From Sarcophilus harrisii (taxonomy: Eukaryota; Chordata; Mammalia; Dasyuromorphia; Dasyuridae): 64,000 bases of DNA. The notes beneath the pieces were generated by a model. The model was not told where the DNA came from and ran no database searches. It saw only the letters and a list, made by a program, of their open reading frames with translations. The translations under genes were made by a program, and so were the position numbers. The stretch spans positions 426,525,669 through 426,589,668 of the forward strand of contig NC_045429.1 of assembly GCF_902635505.1 (NCBI RefSeq). Reading direction: 5' to 3'. Below are positions 1 to 34,589 of this stretch, one piece after another (the first letter of the stretch is position 1; each line of letters opens with the position of its first letter).

Positions 1-31
1 GTCTCCATTTCTCCCGGCGCGTCGGATACAG
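1..31 (+). CDS. ZNF687: ZNF687 partial exon at window edge
   Basis: The first 31 bases read LHFSRRVGY in frame and end in cag followed by gtgccc. The last two bases (AG) join the G at 391 to give Arg, so the protein runs GYR-CPSC into the next finger. The short length makes this less certain than the later exons. Confidence 0.7.
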
Positions 32-3000
32 GTGCCCACCCTCTCTTACTTTGTCGTGTCCCCAACTTGGCCCGCTAAGTCTCCTCGGAGGGCTCGGTGG
101 GGCCCCCTCCTTTGTTTCCATTGGTTTCCTGTGGAGCTGTGGAAGGAGGGTCCTGCCTTCCGGGAGTCTGCCTGGCCCACTGCCCGTCCCACTCAGGAGG
201 CTTGCTTGTGGCTGCGGCCCTGCAGCCGCCACTTTTCTCCCTCTCCTCCAGTCTTCCTCTCTCTTTCCCTCACTACTCTCTAGGGGACCAGATCCCTGTT
301 CCCCCAGAATCTGCCCGAGAATGGTACTGTGGGCCAGAGATGGTGTCGTGTTTGGGCTGCCCTCGCCGCTCATTGTCGCTTTCCTCCCAGGTGCCCCAGC
401 TGTTCAGTGGTGTTTGGTGGAGTGAACTCCATCAAGTCCCACATCCAGACATCCCACTGCGAAGTTTTCCACAAGTGCCCCATTTGTCCCATGGCTTTCA
501 AGTCCGCACCCAGCGCTCATGCACACCTCCTCACCCAGCACCCAGGCTTCAATGCCCAGGAAGCCAAGTGAGACCCAGGATCTGGGGGGGAGCGTGGGCC
601 TCCACGGGCTTGGGGGGGCATCTGAGGAGCCAGAAGGAGCCTCTCCCTGCATCCTTCCATAGGCTGATCTACAAGTGTGCCATGTGTGACACAGTCTTCA
701 CCCACAAGCCTCTGCTCTCCTCACACTTTGACCAGCACCTGCTGCCCCAGCGCGTCAGTGTCTTCAAGTGCCCGTCCTGCCCTTTACTTTTTGCTCAGAA
801 GAGGACCATGCTGGAGCATCTCAAGGTGGCCGTGGGCACTGTAGCTGAGCATCTTGAGAGGGGCTGGAGGGCGGGGGGGGGGGGCAGGAACCTGCAATGG
901 GAGGGGCAGGAAAAACCATGCTGAAATGTTTCTGGGGACAAGGGGTCAACAGGAAGTAGGGGTTGTGGGAAAATGAAGTGGGGGTTAAGCCATAGAAAGA
1001 GAAGCTCCTCTCCCCATCTCAACCATGGTGACTCCCCTCCCTTCTCTCCATCCCACAGAACAGTCATCAGACTGTGCGGCCCGGAGAGGAAGCTGGGGGG
1101 AAAGGGACAGGGGGTACCCTGCTTACCCCTAAGCCTGAACCTGAGGAATTGGCTCTGTCTCGGGGTAGGGCAGGCCCTCCCACAGAAGAGTCATCTTCCT
1201 CTTCAGAAGAAGAGGAACCCCCTAGTTCCCCTGACCTACCCCGACCAGCTAAGAGGTCCCGACGTGAACCACGGGGGAACAGGGGCAGCAGGGGACGGGG
1301 TGGGGGGCTTGGGGGCTGGACCTGCGGCCTCTGCCACTCGTGGTTTCCCGAACAAGACGAGTATGTGGCCCACATGAAGAAGGAACACGGCAAGGTGAGG
1401 GGATAGCAGCACCCAGGAGGCCACATGGGACTTTGTGGGGGGCTTGGGACCGGAGATGAGGCGGTGGGATGACGAAGTGGGGTGGGGTAGTTAGTCTCAG
1501 ATGCCTGAGGGGTGGGTGATGGGGTCCCCGAAGCTCAGTATCAGGGAACCTCACCCTGACTTATCCCCCGGTTCCACCTCTCTCCAGTCGGTGAAAAAGT
1601 TTCCCTGCAGACTTTGTGAACGCTCCTTTTGCTCTGCCCCCAGCCTGAGGCGCCACGTCAGGGTCAACCATGAGGGCATCAAGCGTGTCTACCCCTGCAG
1701 GTAACCGGGCCTTTGTCCGGCACTAGCTCCCCGGATTGTTTCCCTTCCCCCCCCCCCGCAGGAGGTCCCATGCGGATCCTATCCTTCTCTCCACCCCAGG
1801 TACTGCACAGAGGGCAAACGCACTTTCAGCAGCCGGCTGATCTTGGAGAAGCACGTCCAGGTCCGGCACAGGCTGCGGCTGGGTGCCCAGTCCCCAAGTC
1901 TGGCAGGGACACTTGCACGTGGCGGTGCCCAGGTACCCAGGGGACCCAAGGGTGGGCGGTCAGTTAGAGGCAGCTCCTGGGAGATGAGATCAACCGCTGG
2001 AGGGTGCGGACAGGTCTCAGAAGTGGGCAGCTGAGGGCACGGCTCCCAGAGGCTAGCATGGGGTCACCCTTCCCACCCAGCTGTCACCCTGGCTTTTCCA
2101 GGCTTCTGGGCCCAAGCGCCGCCCGTCCTCGGACTCCTGCAGTGAGGAGCCAGACAGCACCACTCCACCAGCCAAACCCCTGCGAGCCGGGCCCGGTGGT
2201 GGCGGCCGGCCACCCCTGCGCTACCGGACCTCGAGCGGGGCTGAGCAGGGCCACCCGGGAGGGCTTCGCGGCGACGACGGGGCCTCTCAGTGTCGGGACT
2301 GTGGCCTCTGCTTTGCCTCGCCTGGCTCCCTCAGCAGACACCGGTTCATCAGCCACAAGAAGAGGCGCTGTGGGGGGCTTGCTGGCGGGGGAGCGGGGGC
2401 TGTGGAGGAAGTGCCTCCCCAGTCGGGGCCTGAGCTTGAAGGAGGGGACTCGCCTTCGCCGGCTTCTGGGGGACCCCTGGTCTGCAAGGTCTGTGGCAAA
2501 GGCTTTGACAGCCCGCTCAACCTCAAGACACATTTTCGAACCCATGGCATGGCTTTCATCCGTGCCCGGCAGGGCGGTAATGGGGACAGCTAGGTGACCC
2601 CCTCCTCCCTGGGAAGCAGGGGGGAGGGGCCCTGGAGCTCTAGAGGAGGTAAAAACGGACCCCCACCACTGCTGTCTCCTCATGCCCGGGCTAGGAAGGA
2701 CATCCCCTCCCTCCTCTCATCTCCCTTGCCCCATATTGGGTTTGGCACCTGGGTCCCAGAGAGGACCTTCCTCATCTCATTTCCCGACCTAACACTAATC
2801 CTCAGCTCCCCCCTCTCTTCAGGCATTTAGTGTGTAGGTGGGGGGGTGGGGTGGGGATTAGAAACCTGTCTCTACTTTGGTTTTAGAGGCACCCCCAACT
2901 GATCCTCCCTCCCCTTCTTGGTTCCCCCCAACCTTAGGCACCAGGAGAGGTGACCTTCCCCTCCTCGGGCCTGCCCCCAGCCTCCTGGCTCCAGGCCCGG

Positions 3001-3190
3001 CCCCTACAGTGCCTTTCACTTCTCTTTGTTCAGAAACTCTATGGGAGGTTGGTGGGGACCAGGGAGGGCAGAAGGGGTGGGTACTCAGGAATCTTTATTC
3101 TTGTAGTAATAAGAATAATTAATAATATTAACATTGAGAGGGGAGGGGAGCGGAGCACTGGGCCCATTAAAACTGCTAGTGGTTTAATCC
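1..3190 (+). CDS. ZNF687: ZNF687, C-terminal part (last 7 coding exons and 3' UTR)
   Basis: Zinc-finger protein 687 is a nuclear transcription cofactor of the ZNF592/ZNF687/ZMYND8 group. Joining seven exons at GT/AG borders with consistent phases gives 480 residues up to the stop at 2591-2593. The human protein is about 1,237 residues, so the first part lies before the window. Nine C2H2 fingers are visible, in order: CPSC...H, CPIC...H, CAMC...H, CPSC...H (split by an intron), CGLC...H, CRLC...H, CRYC...H (split by an intron), CRDC...H and CKVC...H. An acidic serine run (SSSSSEEEE) and a basic PAKRSRRE stretch sit between fingers four and five. The C-terminus reads [17 protein letters not shown]. 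Identity rests on recalled human sequence and on synteny with PI4KB and RFX5. ZNF592 is the nearest alternative but does not neighbour PI4KB. Confidence 0.95.
391..567 (+). CDS. ZNF687: ZNF687 exon, two zinc fingers
   Basis: Acceptor ttcctcccag precedes 391 and donor gtgag follows 567. It encodes [17 protein letters not shown] and [17 protein letters not shown], two C2H2 fingers joined by a short linker. It enters with one base and leaves in phase 2. Confidence 0.92.
663..825 (+). CDS. ZNF687: ZNF687 exon, zinc fingers 3 and 4
   Basis: Acceptor atag precedes 663 and donor gtggcc follows 825. It encodes [16 protein letters not shown], a complete C2H2 finger, and then the first part of the next finger ([19 protein letters not shown]). 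The final His comes from the following exon (NSH). Confidence 0.93.
1059..1394 (+). CDS. ZNF687: ZNF687 exon, acidic serine linker and finger 5
   Basis: Acceptor tcccacag, donor gtgagg; 112 codons in phase 0. It starts NSHQ, completing finger 4, then runs through a low-complexity linker with a [12 protein letters not shown] stretch, an acidic serine cluster, a basic cluster that could serve as a nuclear localisation signal, and a Gly-rich run. It ends with finger [17 protein letters not shown]. The LLTPK-EPEEL string matches the human protein as I recall it. Confidence 0.93.
1588..1700 (+). CDS. ZNF687: ZNF687 exon, finger 6
   Basis: Acceptor tctccag, donor gtaacc. It encodes [20 protein letters not shown], a C2H2 finger, and then GIKRVYPC, whose cysteine starts finger 7. 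The exon ends in phase 2. Confidence 0.93.
1800..1932 (+). CDS. ZNF687: ZNF687 exon, finger 7
   Basis: Acceptor ccaccccag, preceded by a long C tract at 1748-1758. It encodes [19 protein letters not shown], with an unusually long spacing between the second Cys and the first His, then a basic Gln/Leu-rich linker. The donor is taken at 1933 (gtaccc), which is weak but keeps phase 0 and matches the human exon junction as I recall it. Confidence 0.88.
2102..2593 (+). CDS. ZNF687: ZNF687 last coding exon, fingers 8 and 9
   Basis: Acceptor ggcttttccag, then 163 codons and a TAG at 2591-2593. It has a disordered Ser/Pro/Gly-rich start, finger [17 protein letters not shown], an acidic Gly-rich linker and the terminal finger [21 protein letters not shown]. 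The antisense strand is also open here, but this is only a GC-rich shadow. Confidence 0.95.
   Translation, partial: ASGPKRRPSSDSCSEEPDSTTPPAKPLRAGPGGGGRPPLRYRTSSGAEQGHPGGLRGDDGASQCRDCGLCFASPGSLSRHRFISHKKRRCGGLAGGGAGAVEEVPPQSGPELEGGDSPSPASGGPLVCKVCGKGFDSPLNLKTHFRTHGMAFIRARQGGNGDS
2594..3190 (+). other. ZNF687: ZNF687 3' UTR
   Basis: About 600 bases of C/G-rich non-coding sequence after the stop. No ORF of interest. The likely end is set by an ATTAAA at 3166-3171. The sequence around 3090-3140 is AT-rich (aataagaataattaataat). Confidence 0.6.
3166..3171 (+). terminator. ZNF687: Candidate ZNF687 poly(A) signal (ATTAAA)
   Basis: ATTAAA is the commonest variant of AATAAA and is the only good plus-strand candidate before the PI4KB signal. 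An AATAAA at 3337-3342 follows an A run and could be a later alternative. Confidence 0.5.
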
Positions 3191-3279
3191 CAATTCCAGC
3201 TTCTACTTTCTGCGCCTTGGGTTGGGCAGGCATAGGAGCTTTCCTGCTGGTCAGCGGCTGACCAAGTTAAGTGAGAACA

Positions 3280-27600
<24,321 letters not shown>

Positions 27601-28534
27601 CAGAAAGTCTTCCTCCGCACCGGATTCCGCCGTGTGGTATCTGCTTCAGGGTCTGAGTCCTCCCTCCCGGGGATTTTCCTCCGCGCGTCCCGGGGGCTCA
27701 GGACCCCACTGAGCCCATAGTAACCTATGGAGTCGACTGAGGTGTCTAAAACATGCCTATCCAGAAATAGAAAAGGGGGGTGTGTGTGCGTGGGTGGGAG
27801 GACCGAGTAAGATACCTTAGACTAGAGAGGCGGGGCCAAAGGTGGGCGGGGCATCCAGACAAAGGGGCGGGGTCAACCTTCGGAGGCCGAGCAAGCATAG
27901 CGAGGCTCTAAGGGAGCCGAGAAGGAAAATTCCGAAAATGCAGGAAGCGACGGGTAGCAATTGGATTCGGGACGATTGGGAATTGTTTAATTCTGGAACT
28001 CTCTGTGCAAGAAAAGAGGCAGGGAGTGGGGTCAGACTCGTGTAGTTTGATATTAAATGATTATGCAAACTATGTGGTAAAGAAGGACCGGGGATTTCGG
28101 AGGTCGCTGGTCATTCATTGAATGTCTGCCTCTTCTCCGTCTCCTCCCAACCCCCTTTGGATGAAGTCAGCTCCTGTCCGTTTTGGGGGCCGGGGGCTCA
28201 GCAGAGGGGTCTTTAAGGAGCTTCTAGCTACGGAGGAGGAGACGGCGAGGCCCACAACCGTTCCCCCTGGAAGGGCCGGGCTGCGGGCTCGAACCTTCTC
28301 CTGGCAGAGGCGCTTCCGAGGCGCCGTTACTGGACCTCCCGCGAGGCCTCCGTTTCCCGCGCTTTTACCCGCCACAACCCGTAGAGGTGGTTTCCTTCCC
28401 CTCCCCCCCACCGTCCAGTAAAGGAGCCTTTAGCTCCGGCTCGTCGTGGCCCGATGCCGGGCCCTTGTTCTACACACTCTCCCCTAACCTCGGCCCCGCT
28501 CGGCCACTGGCCTAGGGTGAGTAAAGGGAGGCGG

Positions 28535-28582
28535 GGGGCGGGGCACGCGAGGGGCGGGGCACGCGATGGGCGGGGCAAGCGG
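28535..28582 (+). repeat. 16-bp tandem repeat of GC boxes, about 3 copies
   Basis: The unit ggggcggggcacgcga occurs exactly twice (28535-28550, 28551-28566) and a third time with three changes (28567-28582), followed by a partial GC box. Each perfect unit has an Sp1-type box and, reversed, TCGCGTG, which fits the TNGCGTG core bound by the AhR/ARNT family. Confidence 0.9.
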
Positions 28583-28621
28583 GGGCGGGGTCGGGAGCTC
28601 CGCCTCGCGGCTGTGGGGAGG

Positions 28622-28631
28622 GTCACGTGAC
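28622..28631. promoter_or_regulatory. GTCACGTGAC palindrome (CLEAR/E-box)
   Basis: A perfect match to the consensus bound by TFEB/TFE3/MITF and to extended E-boxes bound by USF. It sits about 40 bp after the tandem GC boxes. Further CACGTG sites lie at 29022-29027 and 29515-29520. Confidence 0.6.
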
Positions 28632-29159
28632 GGCGGGTCCATTCATTCCCCCTCCCCACCCAAGCCGAGCTGCGGATCTTCTGGTGCAGCCTCGGGGGTG
28701 CGCCCCGCGGGGTGACCTGCCGCGGCCCCCGCCTTTCGATAGCGCCGTTGTCTGACCTCAGCCCCCGGAGGTGGGTGAGGCAAGGTTTGCCCACTCCTCT
28801 CCCAGGTAAGCCGAGACTGCGAGTGCCCGAGGTTCGCCCCGCAGTCTGACTCCGGGGGCCTTCCCTCCAGGAGCTGAGCTGCTGCCCCCATCTCGAACCC
28901 CGAGGTTCCTCCTCGTGCTGGGGGCGCCTGGAGGGAAGGCGGGGACGGCCCGGGTCCGGCGCGGGGGCCAGAGCCGGACTTGGTCGGTTGCGACGCCTCT
29001 CCTGAGTCTGTACAAAGACCGCACGTGCTGGCGCGGAGCTGGGTCAGCCCCCTGTGCCTTTGGAGCTCCCCGCCGCCGGCTTTCGCAGTCAGCAGACGGG
29101 CCTAAGCCGGGGGGCGGGGGGGGAGCCTTGTCCACCGTCTCAGTGGCAGCGACCGAGGG

Positions 29160-29335
29160 CCGGACTTGGAATCTGAAAGACCCTGTTTCAGATCCTTCAG
29201 AAGATGCCTTGTGACCGGCCGCGGCTCCCCCGCCCCCATTTCCCCCTCCCGGCCAAGTCACTAGACTGCTCATCTCTAAAATGAGCATCATCACCCTGCT
29301 TTACTCTCAGTGGGAGCTGCTGATATCGGTGGGAC
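29160..29335 (+). repeat. MIR-family SINE
   Basis: It has a head like cggacttggaatctgaaaga ccctgtttcagatcc, then gccaagtcactagactgctc and ctaaaatgagcatcatc. A GC-rich stretch near 29217-29245 interrupts the core. Confidence 0.6.
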
Positions 29336-29584
29336 CGTCAGTAAGTTTTGGAGCTTCAGGTTCCAAGTCTGAGTCCATTAAAGCCCAGAGCTTCGTAGCA
29401 GGAATTCCCAGATTTGTTTTTGAGTACTAGATGTGGAGGGAAATGGAGAAGAAACCAACAATGGGATGGCTTCCTTCTGGTCTAGTTTGCTACTTTCCTC
29501 CCCGTGACTTCTGCCACGTGTATATTCTCCTGGTTTTCCTTTTACCTTTGGGGCCGGCGCTTCTTTCCAGTTGGTGCGTTATTG

Positions 29585-29822
29585 TTAGTCAGTAGCGTTC
29601 CGCTCTCCTGACCCTATGAGGGTTTTTCTTGGCAATGATTCTAGAGTGGTTTGCCATCTCCTTATTCCAGCTCTATTTTCCAGATGAAGAAACAGAGATA
29701 AACTAGGTTAAGTGACTTGAACAGGGTCCTACAGCTAGGAAGTGTTTGAGGTCAGATTTGAATTAGTGTCCTCCTGATTCCAGATATGTACTCTATCCAC
29801 TTTGCTACCAAGCTGCAGGTGT
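29585..29822 (-). repeat. tRNA-derived SINE with BovB/RTE-like tail, reverse
   Basis: Reverse of the family at 16420-16651. Plus-strand text gggtttttcttggcaatgat, gtggtttgccatctccttat, ggtcctacagctaggaagtg and tactctatccactttgctac follows tail to head order. Confidence 0.75.
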
Positions 29823-30204
29823 TTCTAAATGTTGGTATCCTCCAATTCTTTGTCGTTTTCTTCCCTGGTAATTTGGTCCAGGGTTTATTTGTCTGTGTGC
29901 TATGGGCCCTTTTAGCGGCTTAGTGAAACCTGTGGACCCCTTGTCAGAATAATATTCTTAAATACATAAAATAAATGGGATTATAAAGAATTACAAGAAC
30001 CCCAGAAATAGCTTGTTAAAACAGGTTTAACTGTCATCTTGATAAAGGAAGGGAATATCCAAATCTTTTTTCTTGTTCCCATAGTTAATTTGAAGTTCTA
30101 AACCTGTTTTTAGCTACCTCAAACCTAACAACTGAAATTGAACTTCCCTTAACAGTTCTTACATTTAGCTAATGGTACTGCCATTGTTTAATGTTTAATT
30201 TGGC

Positions 30205-30975
30205 CAACCTTTATTTACTGTATAGTCCGTGAAATGCCCTGTGCTAGGCACTGAGGATACAAAAAGGAAAACGATGTCCTCCCTGTTGTCAAATGTTCTG
30301 CTTGAGGCTGGGGGTATAAACATGTACATAGATAAATGTCAGATAAATATATGCCAAGTAAATACAAGGTAATTTTAGAAGGCAGGAAGAGGAAAGTCCT
30401 CAGGTGAGAAGTAGCACTTGGCCTTGGAGGATTCTGAGAGCCAGAGATGAAGAGCTCACCCATTCCAGATGTAGAGAACAATCTGGACAAAGGCAGAAAG
30501 ATGAGAGGTGCAATATGTGGGAACCCTTGCTAAGCCAGTTTTACTGCAATGAAAATGCATGGAAGAGAATAATATGAAAAGAAACCTGGAAAGGCAGGTA
30601 GAATCTTAATGGTAGAAGATTTTACATGAAAAAGGCAATGTGGTGCAGTGGAAAGAGTTTTGGATTGAGACAAAAGAACCTGGATTTACATTCTGGCTCT
30701 GCCATTAGCTCACCTTGTGAACTTGGACAAGCCACTTAGCCCATGTGAGCCTCCGTTTCCTCGTCAATGGAGAGGTTGGACTAGATAACATTGGATGCTC
30801 ATCCCAATTCTGTGAGGTGCTAGATCGAGAATTTTGTATTTTACCCTAGAGGTAATAGAGATAACACTAAAGATCCTGGAGCTGAGAATCGTACTTGAAG
30901 AAGATTATTTTGAAAGAATAGAGGAAAGAAGGAAAAGACCAGATAGAGAGACCAATCAAGATGATATCCCTTATA
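30205..30975 (-). mobile_element. L2 LINE, reverse, split by a MIR
   Basis: Plus-strand cctttatttactgtatagtc, gtgctaggcactgaggatac and gtaaatacaaggtaatttta is the reverse of the L2 3' half. It resumes after the MIR at 30635-30820 with tttgtattttaccctagagg taatag and gaagattattttga. Confidence 0.65.
30635..30820 (+). repeat. MIR-family SINE inside L2
   Basis: It runs ggcaatgtggtgcagtggaa agagttttgg (tRNA-like head), gtgaacttggacaagccact, cctccgtttcctcgtcaatg. Confidence 0.75.
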
Positions 30976-31199
30976 TCCTTAAGCCTAAAACTTCCTCTCT
31001 TCAATTTTCCTTCATTGTGCCTGGAACAAGTACAATTCCTCTTCTATGGAATAGCCCTTAAATACTTGATAAATATTCTCAGTTCTTCAATTGATTCTTC
31101 TGTCAATAATACTTAAGGACATTTGCCATCTTGGTCAACATATTTTAAATGCCCTTCACTATATCAGTTTCCTCTCTTGTTCCTTCCACATAGCTGCCA

Positions 31200-31520
31200 A
31201 GGTAATATTTTTTTTGTCATTTAAAGCCCTTTAAAACATGACTTCAGCCTGCCTTTCCAGAGTTATTTCTGATTCCTTTTTAGTACAATGCAGTTCAGCC
31301 AAACTGGTGTTTCTGACGTAATACCACATAACATTTACCATCTGTTAGCCTTTACATACATCCTTTAACTTGGAATGTACTGTCTCCTCACCTCTTCCAC
31401 TTAGAATCCCTAATTTCTTTCAATAATCAATTTAAATATTATCTCATGTACTACATATCACAGACCTTTCTTGATCACTACCTGTTCCATCCCCCCAAAT
31501 TACCTTGGAGTAAGCTAATA
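31200..31520 (+). mobile_element. L2 LINE fragment
   Basis: It has the order cctgcctttccagagttatt, cttggaatgtactgtctcct, cacttagaatccctaatttc and ccccccaaattaccttggag, as in the L2 3' region. Confidence 0.65.
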
Positions 31521-31676
31521 GTTTGAAGAAAAGCACATAGATTAAAGAGGACAGGGAAAAGCTCCTTGTAGAAGCCTTTTCTTTTCCTGCTTATGGGGAA
31601 TCAGTCACTAACAGCAAAGGGTCTGAAGTTTGGAAAGCATTTTAGCTGGTTCTTCAATGGGCCCCCGGCCATTGAC

Positions 31677-32400
31677 ATGTTACAGAATGAATATATAGAA
31701 TTATATTGAAAATGGTATAGCTACTGCTTGGATTATTATGAGAAAAAAAGAAAGAAAAAAAGCTGAGAAGCTCCTGAATATCTAAAGAAAATGAATTGTC
31801 TAAAAGCCAAACTCTACCATAAATAGCATAATTTTGAGAAGATTAAGTTAAAAAAGACTTATCAAGATGCATGGAAAGAAATATCAATCAAAAGAATGAT
31901 GAAAAAATTCCCCAAGAAGCAAGTCTGTATATCTACTGGACAGAGAGGGATAGTCCTAAGCCAAAGTCCTTTCCAACATGATTGAACAGGAATGAAAAGC
32001 TGGTATATGAGAAGTGCTCTTGCCAAAAGTTCATGCCCAAGGAGAAGCAGAAGAGTTAAAAGTTATTTGTATAAGAAAGAGAAAGAAAACTTGAGAATGG
32101 TTACTAAAGTCTGCTTTGTTGGGGATGGCTTCACTAGAAAATCACCAAATTTAGGAATGCTTATGTAACTTACCCTGAAATTAAAACTACTTTTTGCCTA
32201 TCCACATTTGGTATGAAGAATCATCCTCCTCTCTATTATATACAACTTTGGCTGTTTTTACCAAAGGAACTGCCATTGAAGTGAATGGGAATGGCCTGGG
32301 CTTTGTATCACAAGGAGGCAATGTTATCTAGGGAAAATATGCACAGTTTATCAACAATCCAAGACATGATGAATACATACATGCTGTTTTGCTTGTTCGA
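31677..32400 (+). pseudogene. NSA2P: Processed pseudogene of NSA2
   Basis: NSA2 is a ribosome-biogenesis factor of about 260 residues. From ATG at 31677 the text reads LQNEYIELY, then YSYCLDYYEKKRKK. It picks up again with NINQKNDEKIPQ and, at 32097, MVTKVCFVGDGFTRK, then VTYPEIKTTFCL and finally ends near a VLLV-like stretch at about 32399. The order and spacing follow the intact human protein (PQNEYIELHRKRYGYRLDY, MVTKVCFVGDGFTRKPPKY) with no introns, so it is a retrocopy. Many stops (for example the codon after ENEYIELY) and several frame changes show that it is dead. The stop position of the parent gene now reads as a sense codon. No clear poly(A) tail or target-site duplication remains, which suggests an old insertion. 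Confidence 0.9.
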
Positions 32401-32699
32401 TTGACTGAATGAAGTTCTACAACTTTGAGAGTTATGTAAGATTCAACCACATATCAAAAAAACCACAACAATTGCTACATTGAACAGTCACAAAACCAAA
32501 CCAAAGACCCAGTTCTACATATTGGTTGTTTTGATTTGAAGATAACTTGGAAAAGAGGTGAGACACTATTTTCTATTTTCTGAGACTTTTTATCATTTTG
32601 GAGTGATAATTTTAAAAGCTTGTTGTTTAAAAAAAATTAAAAAGCGGGACTTCAGGCGAGATATGAAGCAATGTTTTAGTCATGTAGGAGAGCCAGTGA

Positions 32700-33440
32700 A
32701 ACCTCTTGCTGGGAGTCTTAAAATGAAGTTTCCTGTGTGAGGAGCAGTAAGGCAGCTGGTGTCATTGGATCACAGAAAACATTAAGAAAAGTAAGTTATA
32801 GGAAGACTGGAAGGGTAAGGGATGGAAGGAAATAAGTAACAAAAAGCTTTAAAAACCAAACAGGATTTTATATGTGATCCTGGAATAATAGGGATCCACT
32901 GGAGTTTATTGAAAATCAAAGGTGACAAATACCTGGATTTCAAGAAAATCACTTTTGGTGGCTGAAGGGAAGATGGATTGGATTAGGGAGAGATTTAAGT
33001 GGCACAGACTCTTCCCACTCCTCTGTCCCCCAACAGGGTTTTACAATAGTCTAGCATTGAGGTGATTAGGGTCTATAGTGGAGTTGTGACTAAGAGGAAA
33101 GAGAAGGGACATAAGAATGTTCTGAATAAGAACAACTGAGTGGATTTGGGTAGTAAGAGTTTGAGGAGCAAATACAATACCTAGGTTGGTTACCTGTGTG
33201 GGAGGATAGAGAAGTTCAAAAGAGATTTTAGGAGAGAAATAGTAGGAATACAGTTTTGGATGTTTAATTTGAGATGTGGTCTTTTAGAACACTGTCACAG
33301 CAAACTTTTAGAGCTGTGTTCTGTCTTCACAACTTATGGCATAAACTCTCATCCAGTAAGAAGTTGGAGATGCAAAAATGCAGGTTGAGAGGTTAAGACA
33401 AGTAGATCTGAGAGTCAGGGGCAGCATTGCAATAACAGCA
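32700..33440 (-). mobile_element. L2 LINE, reverse
   Basis: Plus-strand aacaggattttatatgtgat cctgg, ggatccactggagtttattg, aaaatcacttttggtggctg and gattaggg is the reverse of L2 ORF2. The left boundary is uncertain. Confidence 0.7.
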
Positions 33441-33449
33441 ATGAGGAAA

Positions 33450-34585
33450 TTTTTATCTTATTATTCTGATTTTGTTTTTGTTTTCTATGCTTGCTAATTG
33501 GTCAATGAAGGTCCTTTTTTCCAGCATCAGAATTGTTTCTGTAGGAGCGGAATTTAATTAAGAGCCTCGGATCATTCCTGGTCTTACTTTGTAGAATTTG
33601 AATCCACTGGACTTTCTTCAGTCCTTTGAAATTTGTTCTCCCTATATCTGGGGTATATGACAATCCCCAGATTTCCTCTCCTTCTTTTGCATTTATTTCA
33701 AGATGGAATGGTTACTTCTTCCTCAGAGTTGCTATCATTTGCACCTTAGCAGCCAGTCCTTTGGGTGAAAATCGGGACTAGAACAGAAGTTTTTCCTCAT
33801 TATATCCTATCTTTAGAAGCATAAAATGATTATGAAGTCAAGAAATTCTTATTAGTTGCTCTTTTTATGTTGGTCAGTGAGCGTTAGCAGATGTGTAGAT
33901 AATTGAAATCTCCCATGGTGCTTAGATTCCATGCTTGTCATCTGTTTCCCAAATTTCTCATCTTTGTCCAGGTGATATACATCAGTGTCCATTCACTTAT
34001 GTTTCTGCCTCTTTAAAAACTTCATCTAAATGTGCTTCTTCATGCTTCCCCATTCTGGATTTCCCCCAGTAAGCATATGTTCTTAATATATATGGTATAA
34101 GTCTATCCTAGTTGACCTTTTATTGATTTGGTTCCTTTTGACAGTCATAATCCAGTCCTAGTTTTTATCCCACCAAGTCTCAGTCATATATATCTATGGG
34201 GTCAAGTTTGGTTGATTTTTTTTTTTTTTTACACTGGGATCTTTAGTGTACTCTGTTTGTTACCTATACTTTGTACACTCAAGAGAAGCCATGGATTATG
34301 TCACTGACTCCTTTCTTGAATCCTATTTTGTATCCTGTGAATCCTATCTATGGATATATTCTCTCTACATTCTAGGTAGAAAGAATAAATATTTCAATAC
34401 TCCTCATCAGGGAGTCACCAACCACTACTGTTAGTCTCTTCTTCCTTTGACTTTTACTGAATCATTGAACATCTGATTCTTGGAGGACATGCATCTGCTC
34501 TTTTTTGAAAATGCTTCAGGTCTTTTTCTTACCTTCCAGTGTTCAGATAATCTCTTTCCTCTCTCCTAAACTCTCCTGATATAAA
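33450..34585. other. AT-rich intergenic stretch, probable old LINE relics
   Basis: I cannot assign this stretch. Phrases such as gataattgaaatctcccatg and ctttgtccaggtgatataca recall reversed CR1-type LINE sequence, but boundaries are not visible. No gene is seen. Confidence 0.35.
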
Positions 34586-34589
34586 ATCA

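Larger units (their letters stand above)
28430..29330 (+). promoter_or_regulatory. Second CpG-rich segment with plus-strand splice donors
   Basis: About 1 kb upstream of PI4KB, CpG-rich and full of GC boxes. Good plus-strand donors occur at 28806 (CCCAG then gtaagc) and 29341 (GTCA then gtaagt). I see no conserved protein frame. It could start a divergent non-coding RNA or be an alternative PI4KB promoter; minus-strand donors here look weak. Confidence 0.45.

Noticed and set aside
2004-2683. Long open frames on both strands over the ZNF687 last exon
   Set aside because: They overlap the proven frame (zinc fingers, 2102-2593) and come from GC-rich sequence.
28122-29294. Open frames of 80-180 codons in the second CpG-rich segment
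   Set aside because: Low-complexity Pro/Arg/Gly translations without recognisable domains; the segment is kept only as a possible non-coding promoter.
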